From NCBI GenBank assembly GCA_035542575.1, contig DATKLE010000150.1, positions 1 to 64,000 of the forward strand: 64,000 bases of DNA, in the 5' to 3' direction. This document shows positions 15,167-24,256 of this stretch, piece by piece. The notes beneath the pieces were generated by a model that had not been told where the DNA came from, searched no databases, and was given only the letters and a program-made list of their open reading frames with translations. The translations under genes and the position numbers were made by a program. Source of the stretch: JAIQET01 sp035542575. GTDB taxonomy: Bacteria > Acidobacteriota > Terriglobia > Terriglobales > Acidobacteriaceae. The first letter of the stretch is position 1, and every line of letters starts with the position of its first letter.

Positions 15167-16867
15167 CTACGCTCCCTCGCCCCTTGCCTCCGCCAGCGAC
15201 GCCGGCACTGCCCTGGTCTTGGCCCAATCGCGCAGTTCCTGTATTTCCTCGGCCCGGGTCGTAGACAGCGGCACCGTCGCCTTCAGGGCGTCGAGAAGCG
15301 TCTGAGTGGTCAACGGCTGCTTGCCGGAGTAGGACGCATACATCGCCGTTTGCACTGCGGCATCAATTTCGGCGCCCGAATAGCCGCGCGCGGCTGCCGC
15401 GACCTGGTCCAGATTGAATTCCGCCGATTTCCGTTTCCGGCGCTCCAACTGAATGGTAAAGATCTGCTTGCGTTCCGCTGGGTTGGGTAAATCCACGAAG
15501 AACAGCTCGTCGAACCTTCCCTTGCGGATCAGTTCGGGCGGTAGTGCCGTGACGTTGTTGCATGTGGCCGCCACGAAGACCGGCGCTTTGCGGTCCTGCA
15601 TCCAGGAGAGAAAAGCTCCCAGCAGCCGCGCCGACACACCTGCGTCTGCCGACGCCGAGTCCGGCCCGCTGCCCGCAAAGACCTTTTCCAGCTCATCAAT
15701 CCACAGCACACACGGCGCCAGCCCCTCCGCCACTTCGAAAACCTTCTGGATGCGCTTTTCCGTCTCGCCGATGTACTTGTCGAAGACCGCAGCGGTGTCG
15801 AACTTGACCAGCGGGAGTTTCCATTCGCCGGCGACGGCGCGGGCGCACATGCTCTTGCCGCAACCCTGCACCCCCAGGATGATCACGCCTCGCGGTGGCT
15901 CCAGGCCAAAGGCGCGCGCCGCGTCTTCCCATGCGCCTTGCCGCTGCGCCAGCCAGTGCTTCAGGTTGTCCAGACCGCCTACGCTCTTGAGGTTCTCCGA
16001 AGCATCAATAAAATCCAACATGCCGGAATGCCGCAGCAGGTCCTTCTTGGCCTCAAGCACGTCGGTCACGGTCTCTGGGCAGAGCGCGTAGCGCCGCACC
16101 AGGGCCTGGGACACCGCGCGGTCCGCTTCTTCTTCAGTCAGGCCGCGCAGATTGTTGGCCATCGCGTCCACGCCCGGAGCGTCCAGCTTGAGGTGCAGGG
16201 TGTAGGCTTTCGAGAGACGGGTATACGTCTCCTGGATGATTTGTCGCAGGCGCTGCCAGTCCGGGAGCGGCAGATCGAGAAACTCAACCAGGGTGCCCAA
16301 CTCCGGCGGCATGGTGATGCTGGGGGCGGTGATGATGACGGTACGGCGGTTGCCTGAGAACTTCTGACCCACGTCGCGCAGCCGCCGCACCACCACCGGG
16401 TCGTCCATGTGGCGATGAAAATCCTTCAGGATGAAGACTGCCTCCAGGGTCATGGCCTCCATGTTGGCCAGCGCCTGCCCTGGCTCGCGAGTGTTGTAGA
16501 TGGACGTTTTGCCACCTGCGGCCTCCTGACCCATCGCGGAATTCAGAGCATGGGCTAGGCGTTCCTCCTCGCCCTTGCCGAAGCTGAACGGCGTTACCGT
16601 AGTCCGGCTGTCGGCATGGGTCATTCCATCCTTGCTGGTCCAGGTTGCGGTTTTCTCCACCTGGGTCTTCATGCCGGGTGGCGCCACGGGCGCATTGCTG
16701 CCCGACCGTACCAGTCCGTCGGCGATGCTCCACTCGAACGTGGCGAGGTTGAGTTCGGTACAGGCAGCGCGCACCAGGCCGACCGCGCGCGTCTCTTCCA
16801 CCGTCTCCATCACCACGATGGGAGTGGAGGAGTTGATCAGAATCTTGAGGCGTTCAAAAGGTTCCAT
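15167..16867 (-). CDS. Ycf46-like AAA+ ATPase
   Basis: The protein has 566 residues. The N-terminal half resembles the Ycf46/AAA 'ATPase of unknown function' family (ERLKILINSSTPIVVMETVEE, HRHMDDPVVVRRLRD). The C-terminal AAA+ module has Walker A GVQGCGKSMCA, Walker B CVLWIDELEKVFAG, sensor 1 VAATCNNV and an arginine-finger region RKGRFDELFFVDLP. Ycf46 in cyanobacteria is linked to CO2 or photosynthesis regulation; in non-photosynthetic bacteria its role is unknown. ATG 16867 is chosen because homologous sequence starts with MEPFERLKIL. Confidence 0.85.
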   Translation of the reverse strand: MEPFERLKILINSSTPIVVMETVEETRAVGLVRAACTELNLATFEWSIADGLVRSGSNAPVAPPGMKTQVEKTATWTSKDGMTHADSRTTVTPFSFGKGEEERLAHALNSAMGQEAAGGKTSIYNTREPGQALANMEAMTLEAVFILKDFHRHMDDPVVVRRLRDVGQKFSGNRRTVIITAPSITMPPELGTLVEFLDLPLPDWQRLRQIIQETYTRLSKAYTLHLKLDAPGVDAMANNLRGLTEEEADRAVSQALVRRYALCPETVTDVLEAKKDLLRHSGMLDFIDASENLKSVGGLDNLKHWLAQRQGAWEDAARAFGLEPPRGVIILGVQGCGKSMCARAVAGEWKLPLVKFDTAAVFDKYIGETEKRIQKVFEVAEGLAPCVLWIDELEKVFAGSGPDSASADAGVSARLLGAFLSWMQDRKAPVFVAATCNNVTALPPELIRKGRFDELFFVDLPNPAERKQIFTIQLERRKRKSAEFNLDQVAAAARGYSGAEIDAAVQTAMYASYSGKQPLTTQTLLDALKATVPLSTTRAEEIQELRDWAKTRAVPASLAEARGEGA

Positions 16868-16872
16868 AAGAC

Positions 16873-17025
16873 AATCGTCGGTCGTCGGTCCAACCGCCAG
16901 GCTCCAGCCCTTGACAGCGTCATCCCCAAACCCGGCGCAGTTCAGCCGGGTGAGGGATCTGGCGTGCGGCGGCAACGGCCATCATTCCGCCACCCGCTCC
17001 GGTGCCTTCGCTGACGGCTGACGAG
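16873..17025. repeat. Family C repeat, inverted arms between AAA gene and rpsT
   Basis: AATCGTCGGTCGTCGGTCC (16873-16891) and the looser opposite arm CTGACGGCTGACGAG (17011-17025) lie just upstream of the AAA ATPase start and the rpsT promoter. Confidence 0.5.
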
Positions 17026-17029
17026 AGGT

Positions 17030-17059
17030 TTGACCACCCGCGACTTACTCCCGTAAAAT
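17030..17059 (+). promoter_or_regulatory. Probable sigma-70 promoter of rpsT
   Basis: TTGACC (17030-17035) and TAAAAT (17054-17059) are separated by 18 bp. The leader of about 65 nt contains TTTCTAGAGAAA, a short palindrome, and the Shine-Dalgarno GAAGG. Confidence 0.6.
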
Positions 17060-17128
17060 ACTGTATTCGGCAGCCACCCGAACATCTCTTTCTAGAGAAA
17101 TCAAGAGAAACGAAGGTAACTGGACAAA

Positions 17129-17395
17129 ATGGCAAACCATTTTTCGGCGCTGAAACGCGCCCGTCAGACTGAGAAGCGCACCGCCCGCAACCGGGCCAAC
17201 CGCTCCCGCCTGCGCACTGCGCTGCGTGACCTGCGGGAAGCCCTAGCCAAGGGAGACAAGCAGGCCGCCGAGCAGACCTATCGGCAGACGGTTTCTGCCC
17301 TCGACAAGGGCATCCAGAAGGGCGTGCTGCACGAGAACACCGCTAACCGCTACAAGTCCCGCCTTGCCGCTCGCCTGAACGCATTGGCCAAGTAG
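17129..17395 (+). CDS. rpsT: Small ribosomal subunit protein bS20
   Basis: The protein has 88 residues, the normal length for S20. MANHFSALKRARQTEKRTARNR is the strongly basic N-terminal helix that contacts 16S rRNA; the remainder is helical (TALRDLREALAKGDKQ, VSALDKGIQKGVLHENTANRYKSRLAARL). It is a single-gene transcription unit with its own promoter. Confidence 0.97.
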   Translation: MANHFSALKRARQTEKRTARNRANRSRLRTALRDLREALAKGDKQAAEQTYRQTVSALDKGIQKGVLHENTANRYKSRLAARLNALAK

Positions 17396-17469
17396 CCTTT
17401 AGCCACTCTCAACAACCACCATGCGGGAGCAGCCGTATCCACTGCGCCGCGAACACAGCGAGGGCGTGC

Positions 17470-17856
17470 TCACGCGGCGTTGAGCCCCAGCGCTGTCGGG
17501 TGCGCCGGCTGGTACAAACCGATCTCGCCACCGCTGGGCAGACGGACAGTCGTCCTGATTCCCCATCCCGCCTCCAGCACCGGAGAACAGGCGACCTGGC
17601 GGGCCTCGAGCGACTGCATCGTCGCCCGCAGATCATCGCACATCAGGTAGAGCACTGCTCCGAGCAACGGATGTTCAGCGTGTTGCTGCACGAATTCACC
17701 GCTTCCTGGATGGACTGCCATCTCGGCCGGAGGCAAGGCAAATATCAGCCAGTTCTCTCCCAGATCCACCGAGCGGAAGTTCAGCACATCGCGAAAGAAC
17801 GCGCGGTCGGCGTCGGGAGCTTTGCTGTAGAGGAGAAAGTGGGCGCCGGTAATCAT
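17470..17856 (-). CDS. VOC (glyoxalase/bleomycin-resistance) superfamily protein
   Basis: The protein has 128 residues with a paired beta-alpha-beta-beta-beta fold: MITGAHFLLYSKAPDADRAFFRDVLNF, then a middle segment WLIFALPPAEMAVHP, then VLYLMCDDLRATMQSLEARQVACSPVLEAGWGIRTTVRLPSGGEIGLYQP. The end pattern (G...T...PSGG..GLYQP) is common in VOC proteins annotated as extradiol dioxygenase-like. Catalytic function is not predictable. ATG 17856 is chosen for the family start. Confidence 0.8.
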   Translation of the reverse strand: MITGAHFLLYSKAPDADRAFFRDVLNFRSVDLGENWLIFALPPAEMAVHPGSGEFVQQHAEHPLLGAVLYLMCDDLRATMQSLEARQVACSPVLEAGWGIRTTVRLPSGGEIGLYQPAHPTALGLNAA

Positions 17857-17995
17857 AGAGGGAGTGTAGCACTGAGGACGAGGCTTGGTTGTCCTCATCG
17901 CTCATCTATTTCGCGCCGACAACATTACGGCAAGCAAAGATATCGGTAATCGCTGCCAAGAGGCCATCGACCGCCGCGCCGGGTGGTAAAATCGC

Positions 17996-18784
17996 GTGAG
18001 CGCACATCAGCAGATGAGTGCCGATTGCCGCATTCCGGTCTTGCTGTTGACTCTGTTGCTGCACGCCAGGGCGCAGACGGCTCCGCCAGGAAACGTCGAA
18101 ACTGGGAAAGCAGGTCTCCAAGCTTCACTGAAGGTGGGTGGGCCTGTTTCCGCCCCCTCGGTGATTTACGCGCCGGATCCTCAGTATTCTAAGAAAGCCC
18201 AGAAAGCCCACTACGAGGGCACTTGCGTGCTGTGGCTCGTCGTGGGAGCAGATGGCCGGCCGCGAGACATTCAGGTGGCACGCGCACTCGGCATGGGATT
18301 AGACGAACAGGCTATCGAGGCGGTGAGGGCTTGGAGATTCAAGCCGGCCAGCAAAGACGGGCAACCGGTAGCAGTGCAGATCAACGTGGAGGTCGAATTC
18401 CGTCTTTTCGGACCTCGGTCGGAGACCAACGAGTTGTGGAAGAGGGCAGATGCCGGAGATGCAAGAGCCCAACTAAAGCTGGCGAGAGGGTTCTTGACAG
18501 AACCATATTATGGCGAAGACGAACAGCGAGGTCTCGCGCTGCTGACGAAGGCTGCCAACCAAGGCCTTCCGGAAGCGCAGTTCCGGATGGGAGAACACGC
18601 CTATGGCCACGGCAACGGTTCCCCCGACTACGTCAGCGCTTACATGTGGTACGCATTGGCGCGGCAGGGAGGATACAAGCGGAGCGAGAAGGCCTTGAAA
18701 GAGGTGGCATCCAGGATGACGCCGGACCAGCTGGCCGAAGCCCAGAAGCGGGTGGAGAGTTGGACCAGCGATCGCGATAAATAG
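17996..18784 (+). CDS. Secreted TonB C-terminal / Sel1-repeat protein
   Basis: The protein has 262 residues from GTG 17996; ATG 18014 is equally possible. A signal peptide (IPVLLLTLLLHARAQ) is followed by a TonB C-terminal-like domain (GTCVLWLVVGADGRPRDIQVARALGMGLDEQAIEAV RAWRFKPA) at residues about 70-135. Two Sel1-type repeats follow (ARAQLKLARGFLTEPYYGEDEQRGL, AQFRMGEHAYGHGNGSPDYVSAYMWYALA). There is no N-terminal membrane anchor or Pro-rich linker, so it is unlikely to energise receptors as true TonB does. Similar architectures are frequent in Acidobacteria; the function is unknown. Confidence 0.8.
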   Translation: MSAHQQMSADCRIPVLLLTLLLHARAQTAPPGNVETGKAGLQASLKVGGPVSAPSVIYAPDPQYSKKAQKAHYEGTCVLWLVVGADGRPRDIQVARALGMGLDEQAIEAVRAWRFKPASKDGQPVAVQINVEVEFRLFGPRSETNELWKRADAGDARAQLKLARGFLTEPYYGEDEQRGLALLTKAANQGLPEAQFRMGEHAYGHGNGSPDYVSAYMWYALARQGGYKRSEKALKEVASRMTPDQLAEAQKRVESWTSDRDK

Positions 18785-18842
18785 CAGCCTGTGCCGGTGG
18801 CTGGCGGAACCAGGCGTGGAAAAAACGACGGTTCTCCAGAAA

Positions 18843-19157
18843 CTACTTCTCTAATACGTGTGTGGCCTTCTTCGCGGTGGCGTGCTCTTCCCGGAACATG
18901 CGGGCCACATCTCCCAGGGGCATTTCATCATGCTCTGGCATCACTTCCCATAGCGGCCTCTCGCCTCGAGCATAGAGGTATGTGGACTTTTGCAGCAAGC
19001 TCTGCTCCGGCGCCATCGCAGTTTGAGAAGCATGTCTGACATGACCGGGAATCTGGAACACCACCGGCTCGCTGCTCAAGGCTGAGCCGGCGGCCGCCGC
19101 TTGCCCAAATGCCGCGCTGGCACATAGCAGGCACAACACAAAGCATGTGATCTTCAT
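18843..19157 (-). CDS. Small secreted hypothetical protein
   Basis: The protein has 104 residues with a signal peptide (MKITCFVLCLLCASAAFGQ) and a mature part without membrane segments, rich in His and Met. GGAGGCG immediately upstream is a good Shine-Dalgarno. I do not recognise a family. It is flanked by an 8-bp inverted repeat (19175-19196), which may regulate it. Confidence 0.7.
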   Translation of the reverse strand: MKITCFVLCLLCASAAFGQAAAAGSALSSEPVVFQIPGHVRHASQTAMAPEQSLLQKSTYLYARGERPLWEVMPEHDEMPLGDVARMFREEHATAKKATHVLEK

Positions 19158-19174
19158 AGCCTTCGCCTCCGGTC

Positions 19175-19196
19175 ACAGCTCAAACCGCTGAGCTGT
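19175..19196. promoter_or_regulatory. Palindrome upstream of the small secreted protein
   Basis: ACAGCTCA, 6-bp spacer, TGAGCTGT: a perfect dyad just upstream of the Shine-Dalgarno. It could be an operator or an RNA hairpin near the ribosome site. Confidence 0.4.
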
Positions 19197-19393
19197 CCGG
19201 TATCTCCTGGGAAACAGGGTAGGCCGCAAGAACCCTTGCCTGGAGCGGGTTTTCGTGACCTCACAGTCATCTATGCAAGACCCGTACCAAACTCAAACGG
19301 CTGAAATCTCGGGTTATGCCCGGTAGCGAAGGGTAAGTGGCAATTGTTTGCACACTTGTGGAGGGTAGGCGGGCTTGCCGACGGGGAATCGTG

Positions 19394-20506
19394 CTAGCTG
19401 ATCCAGCCGCCACCGACCACGAGGTCCCCGTCGTAGAAGACCGCGGCCTGGCCGGGGGTGATGGCGCGCTGCGGCTGCTCGAAAGTAACCAGTACCTCGT
19501 CGTCGGCTGACTTTTCCAGCGTGGCCGGGGCGGGCTCGTGGCGGTGACGAATCTTGACGGCCACACGCATGGGCCCACGTAGCTCGTCAACCGCGATCAT
19601 GTTTACTCGGCGCGCGCGCAGCGTGCGCGAATAAAGCGCGTCCTGGTTTCCGACCACCACCTCGCGCGTGTCCCCCTTGATCTGGATGACATAGAGTGGA
19701 GAGCCCGTCGCCACCCCGAGGCCCTTGCGCTGGCCCACGGTGAAGTGGTGAATGCCTGCGTGTTCGCCGATCACCTGGCCGTCGCTGGTGACCAGCTCAC
19801 CGGCGGTATCGGGCAAGAATTCGCCCTGCTCCGCAAGATAAGCGTCGAGGAAGTTCTTATAGTCGCCGCCGGGAACGAAGCAGATCTCCTGCGAATCCGC
19901 CTTCTCGGCCAGGGCCAGCCCGTGCCGCCGGGCGAGTTCACGGACCTCGGGCTTGGTCAGGGAGCCAAGCGGAAACAGCGTGCGGCTGAGCTGCTCCTGG
20001 GTCAGTCCAAACAGGAAGTAGGTCTGGTCCTTCGACAAATCCGCAGGACGCTTGAGCAGCCAGCGGCCGCGCGAGTCGTCGAATTCCACGCGCGCATAGT
20101 GCCCGGTTGCCAACGCATCGGCGCCGATCTGGCGCGCAACTACCAGCAATTCGTCAAACTTCAAGTGGTTGTTGCACAGGCTGCAGGGAATCGGTGTGCG
20201 CCCCGAGAGATATTCCTCGACGAAGGGGCGCACCACGTCGCGCTCGAAGCTCTCCTCGTGGTTCACCACGTAGTAGGGAATACCGAGCGTCTCAGCGACG
20301 CGCCGGGCATCGTACACATCGTCGAGCGAACAGCAGCGTCCCTGCACCGCCTCGGGCATGCCCGGATGCCCGGCCAGCCGCCGCTGGTTCCACAGCTGCA
20401 TGGTCAGGCCGACAACATTGTGTCCCTCGGCGCGCAGCATGGCCGCGACGGTGGAGGAGTCAACTCCTCCTGACATGGCGACGGCGATGGTCTTGGAATT
20501 CAACAT
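19394..20506 (-). CDS. mnmA: tRNA-specific 2-thiouridylase MnmA
   Basis: The protein has 370 residues. The PP-loop ATP pyrophosphatase motif AVAMSGGVDSS, catalytic Cys in PIPCSLCNN, the second catalytic Cys in SQEICFVPGGDY and the C-terminal barrel are all present. MnmA adds sulfur to U34 of tRNA-Lys, -Glu and -Gln. ATG 20506 is preferred because the upstream in-frame ATG at 20527 codes within a repeat. It follows iscS on the same strand, the sulfur donor of the pathway, across 104 bp of repeat DNA. Confidence 0.95.
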   Translation of the reverse strand: MLNSKTIAVAMSGGVDSSTVAAMLRAEGHNVVGLTMQLWNQRRLAGHPGMPEAVQGRCCSLDDVYDARRVAETLGIPYYVVNHEESFERDVVRPFVEEYLSGRTPIPCSLCNNHLKFDELLVVARQIGADALATGHYARVEFDDSRGRWLLKRPADLSKDQTYFLFGLTQEQLSRTLFPLGSLTKPEVRELARRHGLALAEKADSQEICFVPGGDYKNFLDAYLAEQGEFLPDTAGELVTSDGQVIGEHAGIHHFTVGQRKGLGVATGSPLYVIQIKGDTREVVVGNQDALYSRTLRARRVNMIAVDELRGPMRVAVKIRHRHEPAPATLEKSADDEVLVTFEQPQRAITPGQAAVFYDGDLVVGGGWIS

Positions 20507-20507
20507 C

Positions 20508-20626
20508 TGGCAATTAGCAATTGGCAATTAGCCAAAGAACGGTGGTCATTAGCGCCTTCATTCCATGCAAAAGTGGTTGCCCACAGGCAGAGGGGCTAAA
20601 TGCCAAGTGCTAATTGCTAATTGCTG
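20508..20626. repeat. Family E repeat (AATTAGC units), inverted arms between iscS and mnmA
   Basis: GGCAATTAGCAATTGGCAAT (from 20510) and, inverted, AAGTGCTAATTGCTAATTGC (20605-20624). The right-hand arm supplies the iscS stop codon. Confidence 0.65.
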
Positions 20627-21779
20627 CTTTCTTATTGTAAACCGGGGAAAGTTCCCGTAAGCGGGCGACGGTTTGAGGGATCAGGCTGAGTGCGAACTCG
20701 ACATCTGCGGGGGTGTTCTGCTTGCCCAGGCTGAAGCGCAGGCTGGCGCGCGCCCGGTCCGGACGCAGACCCATGGCGGTGAGCACGTGCGACGGCTCGA
20801 TAGCGCCGGACGAGCAGGCGGCGCCGGTTGAGACCGCGAGTCCTTTCAGGTCGAGCGCGATCACCAGAGCCTCCCCTTCGATATAGTCGAAATAGATATT
20901 GGTCGTGTTGGGCACGCGAGGCGCGCCGTCGCCGTTCACGCCCGTGGCCTCTACCGAGCTGAGCACGGTTTGCTGGATGCGGTCCCGCAACGCGGCCATC
21001 TTCGCTAAGTCCCCACGCTCCAGCGCCTGTCGCGCCAGCTCTGCCGCCTGACCTAATCCGACGATCCCGGGAACATTCTCAGTGCCGGCCCGCCGCGAGC
21101 GTTCATGACTCCCGCCGTAAAGCATGGGTTGAAGAATTGTCCCCTTGCGCACATAGAGCGCACCCACGCCTTGCGGCGCATGCATCTTGTGGCCGGAGAG
21201 CGAAAGCAAATCGCACCCAATGCGTTGCATATCAACCGGCACTTTGCCCGCGGCCTGGACGGCGTCGGTGTGGAAGTACACGTCAGCCTCAGCGGCAATC
21301 CTGCCGATCTCCTCCACCGGCTGCAGCACTCCAGTCTCGTTGTTGGCCATCATGATGGTAATGAGCTTGGTATTGGGGCGCAGAGCTCGCCGCACGTCAT
21401 TGGGATCCACCAGGCATCGCCCATCGACCGGTACATACGTGACCTCGCATCCCGCCGCCTCCAGGTGCTTGCAGGAGTTCAGCACCGCGTGATGTTCGAT
21501 CGTCGAGGTGATAACGTGGTCGCCAGGACGAACCAGGCCGAAGATCGCCAGATTGTCACCTTCCGTGCCACCGCTGGTGAAGACAATCTCCGATGCCCGG
21601 CACCCCAGCAGCGCTGCCACCGACTCACGCGCCTGCTCCACTGCAGCCCGTGTCTCCTGCCCATGATGGTGAATGGACGAGGCATTGCCGAAGTGCTCCG
21701 CGAAGTAGGGCCTCATGGCCTCAAACACCTCGGGAAGGACGGGCGTAGTGGCGTTATTGTCGAGGTAGACCCGGCGCAT
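20610..21779 (-). CDS. iscS: Cysteine desulfurase (IscS/NifS class)
   Basis: The protein has 389 residues of group I cysteine desulfurase. MRRVYLDNNATTPV starts the domain, EHHAVLNS and the HTDAVQAAGK segment hold cofactor residues, SLSGHKMHAPQG contains the PLP lysine and STGAACSSGAIEPSH the catalytic cysteine loop. It takes sulfur from cysteine for Fe-S clusters and tRNA thiolation. It precedes mnmA on the same strand. The last few residues (AAISN) and the TAG stop are encoded by a family E repeat. Confidence 0.95.
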   Translation of the reverse strand: MRRVYLDNNATTPVLPEVFEAMRPYFAEHFGNASSIHHHGQETRAAVEQARESVAALLGCRASEIVFTSGGTEGDNLAIFGLVRPGDHVITSTIEHHAVLNSCKHLEAAGCEVTYVPVDGRCLVDPNDVRRALRPNTKLITIMMANNETGVLQPVEEIGRIAAEADVYFHTDAVQAAGKVPVDMQRIGCDLLSLSGHKMHAPQGVGALYVRKGTILQPMLYGGSHERSRRAGTENVPGIVGLGQAAELARQALERGDLAKMAALRDRIQQTVLSSVEATGVNGDGAPRVPNTTNIYFDYIEGEALVIALDLKGLAVSTGAACSSGAIEPSHVLTAMGLRPDRARASLRFSLGKQNTPADVEFALSLIPQTVARLRELSPVYNKKAAISN

Positions 21780-21840
21780 AGCTCTCCGGGTATTGTACGA
21801 CGACGTGGTCATGCCGGGATCCGAGACCTGAGACTCTCCC

Positions 21841-22983
21841 CTACCGCTTCTCCATCGCCACCCAATGCTGCGGATAAACCGGCCCGGTGTAGTCGGCCCT
21901 CGGACGGATCAAACGGTTGTCATCGAGCTGCTCGATCACGTGGGCCGTCCAGCCGCTGATCCGCGACACTGCAAACACCGGCGTAAACAGATCCACGTCA
22001 ATGCCCAGGGTGTGGTAGGTCGAGGCGGAGTAGAAGTCCACGTTGGCATTGAGCTTCTTGTCGGCCTTTATGAACTCTTCAATCTTGCGGGAATACTCAA
22101 ACCACTTGGGATTCCCGCTGGAGGTGCCCAGGTCGCGAGACATCTGCCGCAGGTGCGTCGCCCGCGGATCTTCTGTGTGATACACACGATGGCCAAAGCC
22201 CGGAACCTTCTTCTTCTGCGCCAGCATGCCCTTGACGTATTCGACCGGGTCGGCGCCGTCGCGGTCAATTTCCATCAGGATCTTGAACACGGCTTCATTG
22301 GCGCCCCCGTGCAGCGGCCCTTTCAGCGCGCCAATCGCGGAAGTCACGGCCGAATGCATATCCGACAAGGTCGCCGCCGTCACTCGGGCGGCAAACGTGG
22401 ACGCATTCAGTTCGTGGTCAGCATGCAGAATCAGGGCAATGTCGAGGGCGCGCTCCGCGGTTCTTGAGGGTGCGGTGCCATTGAGCAGCAGTAAGAAGTT
22501 GGCGGCATGCGACAGCGCGCGGTCCGGCTCCACTACCGGCTTTCCCTTGCGAATGCGATCGTAGGCCGCCACCACCATGGCGATCTGCGAAGTAAGCCGG
22601 ATCGCCTTGTGGATATTGGCCGCGCGGTCGTTGCTCTTTTCCTCGGGATCGTAGAAAGAAAGCGCCGACACGATGGTGCGCAGCACGTCCATGGGCAAAG
22701 CGTGCTTGGGCGCCAGGTTCAGACGGTGGATGATGGAGGCGTCCAGCTTGCGCTCCTCGGCCATGCGCTCGCGCAGGTCTTTCAACTCGGCGCGGGACGG
22801 CAGCTTGCCGAACCACAGCAGGTAGCAGGTTTCCTCGAAGGTAGAGTTGTCAGCCAGTTCGTGGATGTCAATGCCACGATAGGCCAAAACGCCCCGCTCC
22901 CCATCGATGTAGCAGATGCTGGAGGTGGTGGCGACTACGCCCTCCAGCCCCCTGGGGGCGTTGGTGGTGGTCAAACTGGACAT
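21841..22983 (-). CDS. gltA: Citrate synthase
   Basis: The protein has 380 residues of the short citrate/2-methylcitrate synthase type. Catalytic His in GPLHGGANEAV, substrate His in PGFGHRVYHTEDPRA and catalytic Asp in NVDFYSASTY are all present. It condenses oxaloacetate with acetyl-CoA. A 2-methylcitrate function cannot be excluded, because no prp genes are nearby. A LysR regulator lies immediately upstream on the same strand. Confidence 0.93.
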   Translation of the reverse strand: MSSLTTTNAPRGLEGVVATTSSICYIDGERGVLAYRGIDIHELADNSTFEETCYLLWFGKLPSRAELKDLRERMAEERKLDASIIHRLNLAPKHALPMDVLRTIVSALSFYDPEEKSNDRAANIHKAIRLTSQIAMVVAAYDRIRKGKPVVEPDRALSHAANFLLLLNGTAPSRTAERALDIALILHADHELNASTFAARVTAATLSDMHSAVTSAIGALKGPLHGGANEAVFKILMEIDRDGADPVEYVKGMLAQKKKVPGFGHRVYHTEDPRATHLRQMSRDLGTSSGNPKWFEYSRKIEEFIKADKKLNANVDFYSASTYHTLGIDVDLFTPVFAVSRISGWTAHVIEQLDDNRLIRPRADYTGPVYPQHWVAMEKR

Positions 22984-23127
22984 GATGCCTCGCTCGCGCT
23001 ACCGGATCGCTGGCGTCGTGCCGCACGGGCAGGACAAGGCGTGCGTCGCAACCCACTTTTATACGCTAAGAGCCCCGAAGTTTCCAACCCGGTGGGTTTG
23101 TCAAAGGTCCTAATCTGCGGGAAACAC

Positions 23128-24036
23128 TCAACGTTTTCCCGGCACCACCGCATCCACCGGTTTGATCTTCACCGTGGTGTCAATAAACGCCAGAGCGGCG
23201 CGGCTGAGGGCCTTATCTTTGCGGAAGACCAGGGCGAGATCGCGGCGAATCTGGGCGTCGGACAGTGGAATCGTGGCCAGCACACCGGCGCGAACGTCCT
23301 CCAGTACATGGGAGCGGGCTATGAACCCCACGCCCACGTCAGCGGCCACAAAGCGCTTCAGCAATTCACTGGAGTCGAGTTCCATGGCGTAACGCGGCTT
23401 GAGCCTGCGCTCGTGAAACAGACCCTCCAGGGCATCGCGTGTGTGCCCGAGTTTGGGCACGACCAGGGGGAACCTGGCGGCTTCGGCCAGAGTGGCGGTC
23501 TTCATCTTGGCCAGGGGATGATGCGGCGGAGCGATGATCACCAGTTCGTCGCGATGGATCAGCACCACGGTCAGGCGATTGTCGGTCACGGGCAGGGAAA
23601 CCACGCCGAAATCCACCGAGTTGTCAATCACCGACTCCAGAATCTTGCCGTAGTCGGCGCGCTTGATATTCACCGCCACGTCGGGATAGAGCTTCTTGAA
23701 CTCCGCGAATACCTCGGGCAGGATGTGCAGGCAGGTGCCCTCGTTGGCGCCGACGATGATCTCGCCGCGCGGCACGCGCTCGGTCTCGGCCACCGCGAGG
23801 AGCATCGCCTTGCGCGATTCCAGCATCTCCTCGGCGTATTTCTGAAAGAGTTTGCCGGATTGCGTGATCGACACCTTGCCCCCGGAGCGGTCGAGCAACT
23901 TCGCGCCCACCTCTTCTTCCAGCGCGCGGATCTGCGATGAGATCGCCGGCTGAGTGCGAAAACGTTTCTCCGCCGCTCGCGAGAAGCTCGACAGCCGCGC
24001 TACTTCGAGAAAGGTTTCGAGCTGGTCGAAGTCCAT
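23128..24036 (-). CDS. LysR-family transcriptional regulator
   Basis: The protein has 302 residues. The winged helix-turn-helix is at residues 1-60 (FDQLETFLEVARLSSFSRAAEKRFRTQPAISSQIRALEEE) and the LysR substrate domain follows (GEIIVGANEGTCLHILPEVFAEFKKLYPDV). Its target may be the downstream citrate synthase gene (gap 145 bp) or the divergent GH57 gene. ATG 24036 starts the HTH; the longer frame translates a repeat. The ligand is unknown. Confidence 0.88.
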   Translation of the reverse strand: MDFDQLETFLEVARLSSFSRAAEKRFRTQPAISSQIRALEEEVGAKLLDRSGGKVSITQSGKLFQKYAEEMLESRKAMLLAVAETERVPRGEIIVGANEGTCLHILPEVFAEFKKLYPDVAVNIKRADYGKILESVIDNSVDFGVVSLPVTDNRLTVVLIHRDELVIIAPPHHPLAKMKTATLAEAARFPLVVPKLGHTRDALEGLFHERRLKPRYAMELDSSELLKRFVAADVGVGFIARSHVLEDVRAGVLATIPLSDAQIRRDLALVFRKDKALSRAALAFIDTTVKIKPVDAVVPGKR

Positions 24037-24039
24037 AGG

Positions 24040-24128
24040 ACAGCAATTAGCAGTTCGCAATCGGCCATTAGCTTCATGGCGGTGGCTGACGGTCCGCCCC
24101 AATACTAATTGCTGTCTGCTAACTGCTT
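24040..24128. repeat. Family E repeat, inverted arms between lysR and GH57
   Basis: ACAGCAATTAGCAGTTCGCAAT (from about 24042) and the inverse TACTAATTGCTGTCTGC (24103 on) lie in the divergent intergenic region and may overlap regulatory sites for both genes. Confidence 0.6.
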
Positions 24129-24256
24129 CATCATCATAACCCGTTCCTCTCCGTCCGATAAAAGCGTTTGTCCCGAATTGAAAACACGGCATCAGTGGGG
24201 CTGGGAAGTGCTAGACTTGCATTTTTGCCCTCATACTTTGATCAAGGCACACCGCT

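Noticed and set aside
22507..23940. 477-codon plus-strand open frame across gltA and lysR
   Set aside because: It spans the antisense of two real genes and has no domain signature.
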